A stretch of DNA of 64,000 nt from Novosphingobium sp. B1 (GTDB taxonomy: Bacteria > Pseudomonadota > Alphaproteobacteria > Sphingomonadales > Sphingomonadaceae). Position numbers and translations under genes: made by a program. The notes below the pieces were generated by a model. It made no database searches and was not told the origin of the DNA. It saw nothing but the letters and a program-made list of their open reading frames with translations. The number at the start of each line of letters is the position of its first letter. The first letter of the stretch is position 1. Positions 15,215 through 22,767 of the stretch are shown in pieces. The stretch spans positions 248,001-312,000 of the forward strand of contig NZ_FWXL01000005.1 of assembly GCF_900176395.1 (NCBI RefSeq), read 5' to 3'.

Positions 15215-18200
15215 GCCGGTTCTCCCTGCGGCATCTCGGGCGTGGCTTGCTTGCGCCGCAGCTTGCTGACGAGGCCTTTGACCACGACGAAGAACACCGG
15301 CACGAGGAAGATGGCGAGGAAAGTTGCAGACAGCATCCCGCCCATGACGCCGGTGCCGATGGCGCGGCGGCCATTGGCCCCTGCACCGCTGGCGATGACG
15401 AGCGGAATGACGCCGGCGATGAAGGCGACACTGGTCATGATGATCGGACGCAGGCGCAGGCGCGCGCCCTCGAGCGCAGCCGCTACCGGGTCCGCCCCGC
15501 GCGCCATCGCGAACTCGGCAAACTCGACGATGAGAATCGCGTTCTTTGCAGAAAGGCCGATCGTGGTGAGCAGGGCGACCTGGAAATAGATGTCGTTATC
15601 ATACCCGCGCAGGGTGACGGCAAGGACCGCGCCGATGATGCCCAGGGGAACCACGAGCAGCACAGCGACCGGCACGGACCAGCTTTCATAAAGGGCGGCG
15701 AGGCACAGGAAGATGAAGAACATCGACGCGCCATAGAGCAGGCCCGACTGGCTGGAGGCGGCGCGTTCCTGGTAGGACAGGCCAGACCAGGCGACGGTGT
15801 AGTCCTTGCCGAGCTGGCCGGCAGCGTCTTCCATGATGTTCATGGCATCGCCCGAACTCACGCCTTCCGCGCCGCTGCCATTGAGCTGCTGCGCGGCGAT
15901 GCCGTTGAAGCGATCGAGCCTGACCGGCCCTTGGGTCCAGCGCGTGGAGGCGAAGGCCGAGAATGGCGCCATCTGCCCGCTCGCCGTGCGCACGAACCAT
16001 TGACCGAGGTCGGAGGGCTTGGCGCGATAGGGCGCATCGCCCTGGACATAGACGCGCTTGACGCGGCCACGATCGACGAAGTCGTTCACGTATAGGCCGC
16101 CCCATGCGATGGACAGGGTGGAGTTGGCGCTGGCCGGCGCGATCTGGAAGGCGGTCAGCGCATCGTCGTCGATATCGACCTTGAGCTGGTTCGTGTCCTC
16201 GAGACCGCTCAGGCGGACCTGGGCAAGCTTGGGATTTTCCGTCGCAGCCTTGGTCAACTGACGGCGCGCAGCTGTCAGTGCCTCACGACCGGCGCCGCCC
16301 GAATCCTGCAGCCACATCTCGAAGCCCGACGAACTGCCGAGGCCACGGATGGGCGGCGGGTTGAGGATGAATATCTGCGCCTCGCGCGATTGGCGGAAGT
16401 GCGCGTTGAGCCGCTCGACAATGGCAGCGGCAGAGCGGTCCTTGCCCTTGCGTTCGGACCAATCCTTGAGAAGGATGAACCCTTGGCCTGCATTCTGCGC
16501 CGAGCCTGATTGGCCACGTCCCATGACCGCAAAGACGGCCTGAATGTTATCTGCCTCGGTCTTCTGGATGTAGTCCGAGATCTCGGTGGCAACCGCACGG
16601 GTCTGCTCGGAGGTGGCGCCGACGGGGAGCTGGTAGCTGATCGAGATGTTGCCCTGGTCCTCGTCGGGGAGGAAGCTGGTGGGCAGGCGCATATAAAGCA
16701 GGACCATGGCCACGGTAATCGCGCCAAAGGCGATCATCCACGGCGTGGGGCGACCGACGGTGCGCGCAAGGCGCGAACGGTAGCGGTCTTCGAGCGAAGC
16801 GTAGGTACTGTTGAACTTGCTGAAGAAGCGACCCTTGGGCTTCTCGTGATCGCCGACAGGGCGAAGCAACGTGGCGCACAAGGCGGGCGTAAAGACGAGA
16901 GCCACGAGAACCGACAGAGCCATTGCCGAGACGATGGTAACCGAGAACTGGCGATAGATTGCGCCGGTCGAGCCGCCGAAGAAAGCCATCGGCACGAACA
17001 CGGCCGTCAGCACGAGGGTGATGCCGATAAGGGCGGAGGTGATCTCCTCCATTGACTTGACCGTTGCCTCGAGCGGGCCAAGGCGCTCCTCGTGCATCAC
17101 GCGCTCGACATTCTCGACCACGACGATGGCGTCGTCCACCAGAAGGCCGATAGCCAGAACAAGGCCGAACATCGTCAACGTGTTGATCGTGTAGCCGAAC
17201 AGCAGCAGCACGCCGAAGGTGCCGAGCAGCACGACCGGCACAGCGATTGCGGGGATCAGCGTGGCGCGCCAGCTTTGCAGGAACAGGAACATCACGATGA
17301 CGACCAGCACGATAGCTTCGAACAGCGACCAGACGACTTCCTCGATCGAAAGCTTCACGAAGATCGAGCTGTCTCGGGGATAGGCAATCGCGTAGCCGGC
17401 GGGCAAATCGGCCGATAGCTCCTCGACCTTTTCCTTGACGAGATCGGCAGTGCGGGTGGCATTTGCCCCTGAGGCGAGGTTTATCGACAGGCCAGTGGCT
17501 GGCATGCCGTTGAAGCGGCTGAGCGAGCCGTAGCTTTCCTCGCCGAGTTCGACGCGCGCGACATCCTTGAGCTTAACCACCGAGCCATCGACGTTGGTCT
17601 TCACAACGATGTTCTCGAACTGCTCGGGCCTTTCAAGACGCGAGCGCGCGGTAACCGTGGCATTGAGGCGCTGCCCGGCGGGCGATGGATTGCCACCGAT
17701 CTCGCCCGCAGCGACTTGCGTGTTCTGCGCCTGAAGCGCCGCAGTCACGTCTGACGGCATGAGCTGCACAGCAGCCAGCCGCGCCGGATCGAGCCAGATG
17801 CGCATGGCAAATGAGCCGCCGAACACTTGCGTGTTACCCACGCCTTCCACGCGGGAAAGTGGATCCTGGAAGTGGGTGGTTAGGTAATCGGAGATGTCGG
17901 AATTGGTGGCGCGGCCGGTCTTGTCGTAAATGCCGACCACCATCAACTGATCCGACTGCGCCTTGTTGACGTTTACGCCCTGCTGCTGGACCACAGCAGG
18001 CAGGCGGCTGATCGCGCGCGAGATGGCGTTCTGGACCTGGACCTGCGCCGTATCGGGATCGGTTCCCTTGTCGAAGGTGACCGTGATGCTGGCCGAACCG
18101 TTCGACGAGTTCGAATTGAAATAGAGCATCCCGTCGAGGCCCTTGAGCTGCTGCTCGAGGACCTGGGTGACCGAATTCTCCACGGTCGATGCGTCGGCAC

Positions 18201-18354
18201 CGCCGTAGTTGGCGTTGATCGAGACGGTTGGCGGGGCAATGTCCGGGTACTGCTCCACGCCCATGGTGCTGACGGCAAAGAGGCCGCCGGCCATGATAAC
18301 GATGGCCAGAACCCAGGCGAAGATGGGACGATAGGCAAAGAAGCGCGAGATCAT
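15211..18354 (-). CDS. RND multidrug efflux permease (HAE1 family, AcrB/MexB-like)
   Basis: A 1047-residue inner-membrane RND transporter of AcrB/MexB size, with 12 expected membrane helices and two large periplasmic loops. The proton-relay acidic pair is in GLLVDDAIVVVENVERVM (about residues 400-417), and the start MISRFFAYRPIFAWVLAI is typical of the HAE1 family. It exports drugs or toxic compounds using proton motive force with the adaptor upstream and the NodT channel downstream. The gene starts six bases after the adaptor stop. Confidence 0.96.
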   Translation of the reverse strand: MISRFFAYRPIFAWVLAIVIMAGGLFAVSTMGVEQYPDIAPPTVSINANYGGADASTVENSVTQVLEQQLKGLDGMLYFNSNSSNGSASITVTFDKGTDPDTAQVQVQNAISRAISRLPAVVQQQGVNVNKAQSDQLMVVGIYDKTGRATNSDISDYLTTHFQDPLSRVEGVGNTQVFGGSFAMRIWLDPARLAAVQLMPSDVTAALQAQNTQVAAGEIGGNPSPAGQRLNATVTARSRLERPEQFENIVVKTNVDGSVVKLKDVARVELGEESYGSLSRFNGMPATGLSINLASGANATRTADLVKEKVEELSADLPAGYAIAYPRDSSIFVKLSIEEVVWSLFEAIVLVVIVMFLFLQSWRATLIPAIAVPVVLLGTFGVLLLFGYTINTLTMFGLVLAIGLLVDDAIVVVENVERVMHEERLGPLEATVKSMEEITSALIGITLVLTAVFVPMAFFGGSTGAIYRQFSVTIVSAMALSVLVALVFTPALCATLLRPVGDHEKPKGRFFSKFNSTYASLEDRYRSRLARTVGRPTPWMIAFGAITVAMVLLYMRLPTSFLPDEDQGNISISYQLPVGATSEQTRAVATEISDYIQKTEADNIQAVFAVMGRGQSGSAQNAGQGFILLKDWSERKGKDRSAAAIVERLNAHFRQSREAQIFILNPPPIRGLGSSSGFEMWLQDSGGAGREALTAARRQLTKAATENPKLAQVRLSGLEDTNQLKVDIDDDALTAFQIAPASANSTLSIAWGGLYVNDFVDRGRVKRVYVQGDAPYRAKPSDLGQWFVRTASGQMAPFSAFASTRWTQGPVRLDRFNGIAAQQLNGSGAEGVSSGDAMNIMEDAAGQLGKDYTVAWSGLSYQERAASSQSGLLYGASMFFIFLCLAALYESWSVPVAVLLVVPLGIIGAVLAVTLRGYDNDIYFQVALLTTIGLSAKNAILIVEFAEFAMARGADPVAAALEGARLRLRPIIMTSVAFIAGVIPLVIASGAGANGRRAIGTGVMGGMLSATFLAIFLVPVFFVVVKGLVSKLRRKQATPEMPQGEPA

Positions 18355-18360
18355 TGCCGG

Positions 18361-19533
18361 TCAGTTCCCGCGCGGGGCCGCAGGCGACTTTTGCGCAGCA
18401 GGCTTGCTGCCCGCCGGCACGACCTTGGCCTTCTGGCCTTCGCGCGCATTGTTGAGCCCTTCGACGACGACCCGATCGCCGGGCTTCAGGCCTGAGGTGA
18501 CGAGCCAGCTCTGTCCATAGGGGTTGTCGGCGACGATATCGCGCTTTTCGAGTTCATCCTTGGCATTGGCGACCAGAACGCTGGCGCGGCCACGCGGATC
18601 GCGGGCAACCGCGATCTGCGGGACAAGGATGCCGTTGGGCACGACGCCCTGCCCGACGCGAGCGCGCACGAAGAGGCCCGGAAGCAACTCGCCTCGCGGA
18701 TTGGGGACCACAGCGCGCACGGTGATCGTGCCGGTTTCCGGATTCACGTCGATGTCGGCCGGATTGAGCTTGCCGGAAATCGGATAGGAGCTGCCATCGG
18801 GAAGAATGATCGTGACAGGCGCTTCGGCACGGGCGAGCTTGCCGCTTTCGATCGCACGGCGCAGGCCGATGAAATCGCTGCCCGACTGCTGGATGTTGAC
18901 GTACATCGGGTCAAGCCGCTGCACCTTGGCCATCGGGGTGGCCTGCGCATTGGTGACGAGCGCGCCCTTGGTCACCATCGAAATCCCGATCCGGCCGCTG
19001 ATCGGCGAACTGACGCGCGTGAAACCGAGATTGACCTGGGCCGCCGAAAGCGCGGCGCGAGCCTGCCCGACCTGGGCACGCGACTGGTTATAGGCTGCAC
19101 GGGCATCGGCGGCGTCCTGCCGGCTGACGCCGCCCTGTTCGGCCAGCAGGGCAAACCGTTCGGCCTTGAGGCGGTTGGCCTCGACGGTTGCCTGGGCCGA
19201 GGCGAGTGACGCTGCGGCCTGCGCCTGGCTGGCTGCATAGATGCGCGAGTCGATCCGGTAGAGCGGCTGCCCCGCGCGAACGTAGGTGCCTTCCTGGAAC
19301 AGACGCGACATGACGATGCCGGCAACTTGCGGGCGCACCTCAGCGATTTCGGAGGCTTCGGTGCGGCCGGACAGTTCGGTCGTAACCTCGACAGGTTGTT
19401 CCTTGGCGATGATGACGCCGACGACGGGTACGGGCTTGGCCTTTTCGGCATCGGCAGATCCGCAGGCGGCAATGCTGAGCGAGGTGGTGACCAGAAAGGC
19501 AATTGGCAGGATTTGGCGGCTGCTGATCGGCAA
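18361..19533 (-). CDS. RND efflux periplasmic adaptor (membrane fusion protein)
   Basis: A 390-residue membrane-fusion lipoprotein; the lipobox SIAAC sits at residues about 20-24. The lipoyl halves (VRPQVAGIVMSRLFQEG and VSSPISGRIGISM) flank an Ala- and Gln-rich coiled hairpin at about 95-160, as in AcrA/MexA. It starts with TTG at 19533, since no ATG lies in front of the signal sequence in this frame. First gene of the pump operon. No TetR or MarR repressor gene is adjacent, unlike many such pumps, so control is unlinked or unknown. Confidence 0.93.
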   Translation of the reverse strand: MPISSRQILPIAFLVTTSLSIAACGSADAEKAKPVPVVGVIIAKEQPVEVTTELSGRTEASEIAEVRPQVAGIVMSRLFQEGTYVRAGQPLYRIDSRIYAASQAQAAASLASAQATVEANRLKAERFALLAEQGGVSRQDAADARAAYNQSRAQVGQARAALSAAQVNLGFTRVSSPISGRIGISMVTKGALVTNAQATPMAKVQRLDPMYVNIQQSGSDFIGLRRAIESGKLARAEAPVTIILPDGSSYPISGKLNPADIDVNPETGTITVRAVVPNPRGELLPGLFVRARVGQGVVPNGILVPQIAVARDPRGRASVLVANAKDELEKRDIVADNPYGQSWLVTSGLKPGDRVVVEGLNNAREGQKAKVVPAGSKPAAQKSPAAPRGN

Positions 19534-19889
19534 GGGTATTCTCGCTGCAAGGACTGGGCATTTACGTTCGTCGACGAAGAAGCCGGATGCCTGAACGCCT
19601 GAGCGTCACGCGCGATCCGTGCCCCTTCGGGCAATCGTGTTCGCGCGTCTCTAGCAGATTGCTGCACCTGCGCACCTTCCTTGATGGCCCAGTTTCAAGG
19701 CTGCGACACAAAGTTACAAATGCTGCCGGACTTGCCGATTGCGCTGATTCGTGGCCACGCAACCCCAAAATCGACGCAAAAACGCTGGTCCGTGCGGAAT
19801 AACGGTGGAAAGTCGGTCTGGCCCCATGGCTTTCGCCGCCAGCGTTGCGTTAGCCGTTCCATCCCTTTCCAGCAGAGGACAAGAGTACA
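19534..19889. other. Intergenic region between the efflux operon and HU
   Basis: This 356-base stretch must hold the divergent promoters of the RND operon (minus strand) and of the HU gene (plus strand). I see no gene, strong palindrome or regulator-binding motif that I can name. Short open frames here have no ribosome-binding site or recognisable protein features. Confidence 0.5.
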
Positions 19890-20165
19890 ATGAACAACAG
19901 CGACCTCGCCGACGTAATCGCCGCCAACCATGGCTTGACCAAGGCCGACGCCCGCAAGGCTGTCGACAGCGTGTTCGACGCGATCGCCGAAGCAGCCGCA
20001 AAGGGCGAAGAAGTCTCGCTGAACGGCTTCGGCAAGTTCAAGGTGAAGAACTCCCCGGCCCGTGAAGGCCGCAACCCCTCGACCGGCGCGACCATCCAGA
20101 TCGCCGCCTCGAACAAGCTCACCTTCGCTGCCGCCAAGGCCGTCAAGGACAAGCTCAACGGTTGA
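19890..20165 (+). CDS. hup: HU-family nucleoid DNA-binding protein
   Basis: A 91-residue HU/IHF-like protein. The helical N-terminus (NNSDLADVIAANHGLTKADARKAVDSVFDAI) and the GEEVSLNGFGKFKVKNSPAREGRNPSTGATI arm region fit HU closely, including the Pro of the DNA-intercalating arm tip. It bends and compacts DNA as a dimer. AGAGGA lies upstream of the ATG. It is a single-gene unit followed by a hairpin and a Rho-independent terminator. Confidence 0.95.
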   Translation: MNNSDLADVIAANHGLTKADARKAVDSVFDAIAEAAAKGEEVSLNGFGKFKVKNSPAREGRNPSTGATIQIAASNKLTFAAAKAVKDKLNG

Positions 20166-20179
20166 TCCGTTCGTGGCAC

Positions 20180-20203
20180 GGCGCCTGCCCATGCGCAGGC
20201 GCC
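20180..20203 (+). terminator. Hairpin after the HU gene
   Basis: Perfect nine-pair stem, GGCGCCTGC and GCAGGCGCC, with a six-base loop, 15 bases after the HU stop. No T-run follows, so on its own it is a weak terminator. It may protect the mRNA end or act with the terminator about 80 bases downstream. Confidence 0.4.
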
Positions 20204-20284
20204 GGTTCACGCGATCCGCGCCACGCCAACCGGGTGAATCGCACCCCCCGGCGATGTCGGCACGATGAGGCTGTTTTGCAGTGC

Positions 20285-20305
20285 AGGTCCTTCGGGGCCT
20301 TTTTT
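20285..20305 (+). terminator. Rho-independent terminator downstream of HU
   Basis: The stem AGGTCC/GGGCCT (one G-T pair) closes a stable TTCG tetraloop and is followed by six T residues. This is a textbook intrinsic terminator on the plus strand, about 120 bases after the HU stop codon. Confidence 0.85.
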
Positions 20306-20765
20306 GTTGCCTGCCGACTTTGCCGCAGCTCGCTCTGCCCCGCCTTCCGCCCCGACGCAAAGCGCGCCGGCTGGCACAGCTATAACGCAAGTGGTCACGG
20401 CATTCCGCTTTGGCATCGCAACGACGACGCCTTACGGCAAGGATCGCCACCAACTTTGGTTAATATGTTAAGCCGGCGCTGCGGGAAATCTGCATTAAAA
20501 TGGGTTGAATATTGGCTGATCGAATACTGGATCTTGGGCCATAATACTTCGCTTTATCAGTATCTTGATACTAGCGACCGCGAAGTGGTCAGTGCAAGGC
20601 CGTCACTGTCGCCCGCAAACAGCGTTAACCACTGCTTAGGTGTCCGCACTTAGAGGAAACCCTAGTCCAGCCTTCGTGCCGGGCGGTCCGGGCGGAATTT
20701 CCAAGGATTTCGTCCGGTTCGGGATGCCCTGTCTAGCCGCAGGGAACTTGGAAAGGGGAACCGAG
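20306..20765. promoter_or_regulatory. Upstream region of the chaperone-usher operon
   Basis: A 460-base gap before the first pilus-type gene. Its middle part (about 20455-20580) is clearly AT-richer than the flanks and holds a perfect palindrome AGTATC-TT-GATACT (20559-20572). A CtrA-like motif TTAA-N7-TTAG lies at 20625-20639. A short hairpin, CCCTG pairing with CAGGG, lies near 20727-20745, just before the ribosome-binding site. I see no convincing gene; the frame opening at 20640 is only an upstream extension of the DUF4402 gene. Confidence 0.45.
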
Positions 20766-21293
20766 ATGAAGAAGTTGCTTGCCAGTGCGGCCATTGCCGC
20801 CGGGCTTCTGGCCGGAGGATCTGCCTTCGCCCAGACCGCCGCCAATACCAGCAATGCCACGGCGTCGGGATCGGTCACGATCGTCCGCCCGCTGACCATC
20901 ACCAAGAACACAGACCTTGCCTTCGGCCGCATCGTGCGCCCTCGTACCGGTGGCACGGGCACCGTAACCCTCGCCAACAGCGGCAACTCGGTGGTCGCCT
21001 CGGCCGGTGCGGTCGCGCTGGCCAGCACGACCAGCCGCGCGCAGTTCACCGTCGATGGCGAAGGCGGCCAGGTCGTCACGACCTCGATCCCGTCGACGGC
21101 AACGCTGAGCAGCGGCACCAACACCCTCACCGTCAACCTGCTGCCCGATTTCGGTGGCACGGTGACGCTTTCGGGCGCGCTGGCGGCTGCCGGCTCCTCG
21201 ACGCTCAACGTCGGCGGCTCGTTCAGCCTGCCCGACACGCAGGCCTCGGGCGCCTATACCGGCAACTTCACCGTCACTGTCGCCTATCAGTGA
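20766..21293 (+). CDS. DUF4402 protein, probable major pilin-like subunit
   Basis: A 175-residue secreted protein. The signal peptide is residues 1-23 (MKKLLASAAIAAGLLAGGSA then FAQ). The rest is a beta-rich DUF4402 domain with the pattern VRPLTITKNTDLAFGRIVRP near the start, AQFTVDGEGGQ in the middle and the C-terminal strand NFTVTVAYQ. An upstream start at 20640 is rejected because ATG 20766 opens a clear signal peptide behind AAAGGGGA. As the first gene of an operon with a periplasmic chaperone and an outer-membrane usher, it is best explained as the structural fimbrial subunit. That role is inference. Confidence 0.8.
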   Translation: MKKLLASAAIAAGLLAGGSAFAQTAANTSNATASGSVTIVRPLTITKNTDLAFGRIVRPRTGGTGTVTLANSGNSVVASAGAVALASTTSRAQFTVDGEGGQVVTTSIPSTATLSSGTNTLTVNLLPDFGGTVTLSGALAAAGSSTLNVGGSFSLPDTQASGAYTGNFTVTVAYQ

Positions 21294-21364
21294 CATGATG
21301 GGATTGCCCGGAGGACGGGGGGTTCTTCGGGCGGGACGGCATGACCGGTGCATGGAGGGGACCT

Positions 21365-21808
21365 GTGGAATTGCACGAAGCGCTGACCGGACGCCTGCGG
21401 AAACACCTTGCCGCAAGTTTTGGAGCATTCGCATTCTTCAGCCTTGCACCGGTCAGTGCTGCTGCCGATGAGATCGCGACCAGCGACGCTTCGGCCTCGC
21501 TGGCGATCGTCGAACCGGTGGGCGCCGGCTTTTCCTACGACATCGCCAACGATGCGGTTTCGGCCGTTTTCCTGGTGGGTGACAATGGGGATTCGGCATC
21601 GATGCTGCTGTCGCGCCGCAAGCCCGCCCCTACCGAGGCGGCACCCAACACCCGCATTGCCAGCGGCGTAATCGTCATGGCGAGCGGCGTCTATCGCATC
21701 GATCTGCTTACGCCGGTCAGCAGCGAACTGCGCCGGCCGCTGCCACCGCTCATGCGCGCTTCGGTGCCCGGCGGCGGTTCGATCCTGTTCCTTGCCCAGT
21801 TCAACTGA
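21365..21808 (+). CDS. Small secreted protein of the pilus operon, unknown family
   Basis: A 147-residue protein I do not recognise. After a short charged start comes a hydrophobic signal-like stretch (SFGAFAFFSLAPVSAAADE), then a small domain with beta-type pattern ending in GGGSILFLAQFN. GTG 21365 has GGAGG six bases upstream and is preferred; ATG 21341 is an in-frame alternative. It lies between the first DUF4402 subunit and the chaperone, 71 bases after the former. It may be a minor subunit, a subunit-specific chaperone or a regulator of assembly. Confidence 0.6.
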   Translation: MELHEALTGRLRKHLAASFGAFAFFSLAPVSAAADEIATSDASASLAIVEPVGAGFSYDIANDAVSAVFLVGDNGDSASMLLSRRKPAPTEAAPNTRIASGVIVMASGVYRIDLLTPVSSELRRPLPPLMRASVPGGGSILFLAQFN

Positions 21809-21830
21809 GCGGCAGGGCACGGTGCAAACG

Positions 21831-22766
21831 ATGAAAGCTGGAACGGCCATGAAACGAAATTCCACCATTGCCAGGTTGGCCTTGCCCCTGCTGGTCGGGA
21901 CGCTGGCGTACGGTCAGGCCGCTGCCGCACAACAAGCGACGCTCGCGATCACGCCGCCCAGGACCGAGACGCAGGCCAGCCTTCCGGTGCAGGCTGTGGG
22001 CGCCAACATCAACATCACGCCGCGCCGCGTGATCTTTGACCGGACCAAGCGCACTGAAGCCGTATATGTCTTCAACCAGGGAACGACACCGGTCACGGTC
22101 GACGTAGCGCTGGTCGACAACGCCATGCTGCCGTCGGGTGAGATCGTGCCCGTCGCGCGTCTTGGCGAACGCGGTGCGCAGGCGCTTGCGGCAAGAGTGC
22201 AGTCGGCACGCCCCTGGCTGCTTGCCGCGCCTAGCCGGCTGACGCTGCCGCCGGGCCAGGGCAGGACGGTGCGGGTTCGGGCGACCTTGCCCGACGGCGG
22301 GAATGCGGCCGAATATCGATCGCACCTGACCGTGACGACCATTCCCGCTGCCGATTCAGGCCTGACCGCCGAACAGGCAGCGGCGGCTGAGAAGGGCGAA
22401 CTCGTATTGCGGATCCAGTCGGTCTTCGGCATTTCCATCCCGCTGATCGTGCGGGGCGGCGAACCGAACGCCACCGGCAGCATCGGCACCATCAGCGCAA
22501 CCACCTCGCGCGAGGGCCCTGCCCTGCTGGTGCCGCTGCAGCGCAAGGGATCCACCTCGCTTTACGGCAACATCGAGCTGCGCACGGCCAAGGAAGTCGT
22601 CGGCATCGTGCGCGGCGTGGCGGTCTATGCCGAAACCGATGAGCGCACCGCCGTGGTGCCGTTGCTGCGCCCTCTGCGTAAGGGAGAGACCGTGACTGCC
22701 CTCTACACATCAGACGACGTTCGAAAGAGCGCGCCGATCGCGAGCGGGACTTACACCGCGCCCTGA
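21831..22766 (+). CDS. Periplasmic fimbrial chaperone (PapD-like)
   Basis: A chaperone of about 311 residues with a signal peptide (RLALPLLVGTLAYGQAAAA). The PapD-like immunoglobulin fold shows in the first strand INITPRRVIFDRTKRTEAVYVFNQG with a conserved Arg, the edge-strand LPPGQGRTVRVRATLP with alternating hydrophobics, and the C-terminal domain. It should hold unfolded DUF4402 subunits in the periplasm and hand them to the usher. ATG 21849 is a second possible start. It is followed after one base by the usher gene. Confidence 0.8.
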   Translation: MKAGTAMKRNSTIARLALPLLVGTLAYGQAAAAQQATLAITPPRTETQASLPVQAVGANINITPRRVIFDRTKRTEAVYVFNQGTTPVTVDVALVDNAMLPSGEIVPVARLGERGAQALAARVQSARPWLLAAPSRLTLPPGQGRTVRVRATLPDGGNAAEYRSHLTVTTIPAADSGLTAEQAAAAEKGELVLRIQSVFGISIPLIVRGGEPNATGSIGTISATTSREGPALLVPLQRKGSTSLYGNIELRTAKEVVGIVRGVAVYAETDERTAVVPLLRPLRKGETVTALYTSDDVRKSAPIASGTYTAP

Positions 22767-22767
22767 C

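Noticed and set aside
20265..20471. 68-residue frame after HU
   Set aside because: It contains the Rho-independent terminator of HU and has no coding features.
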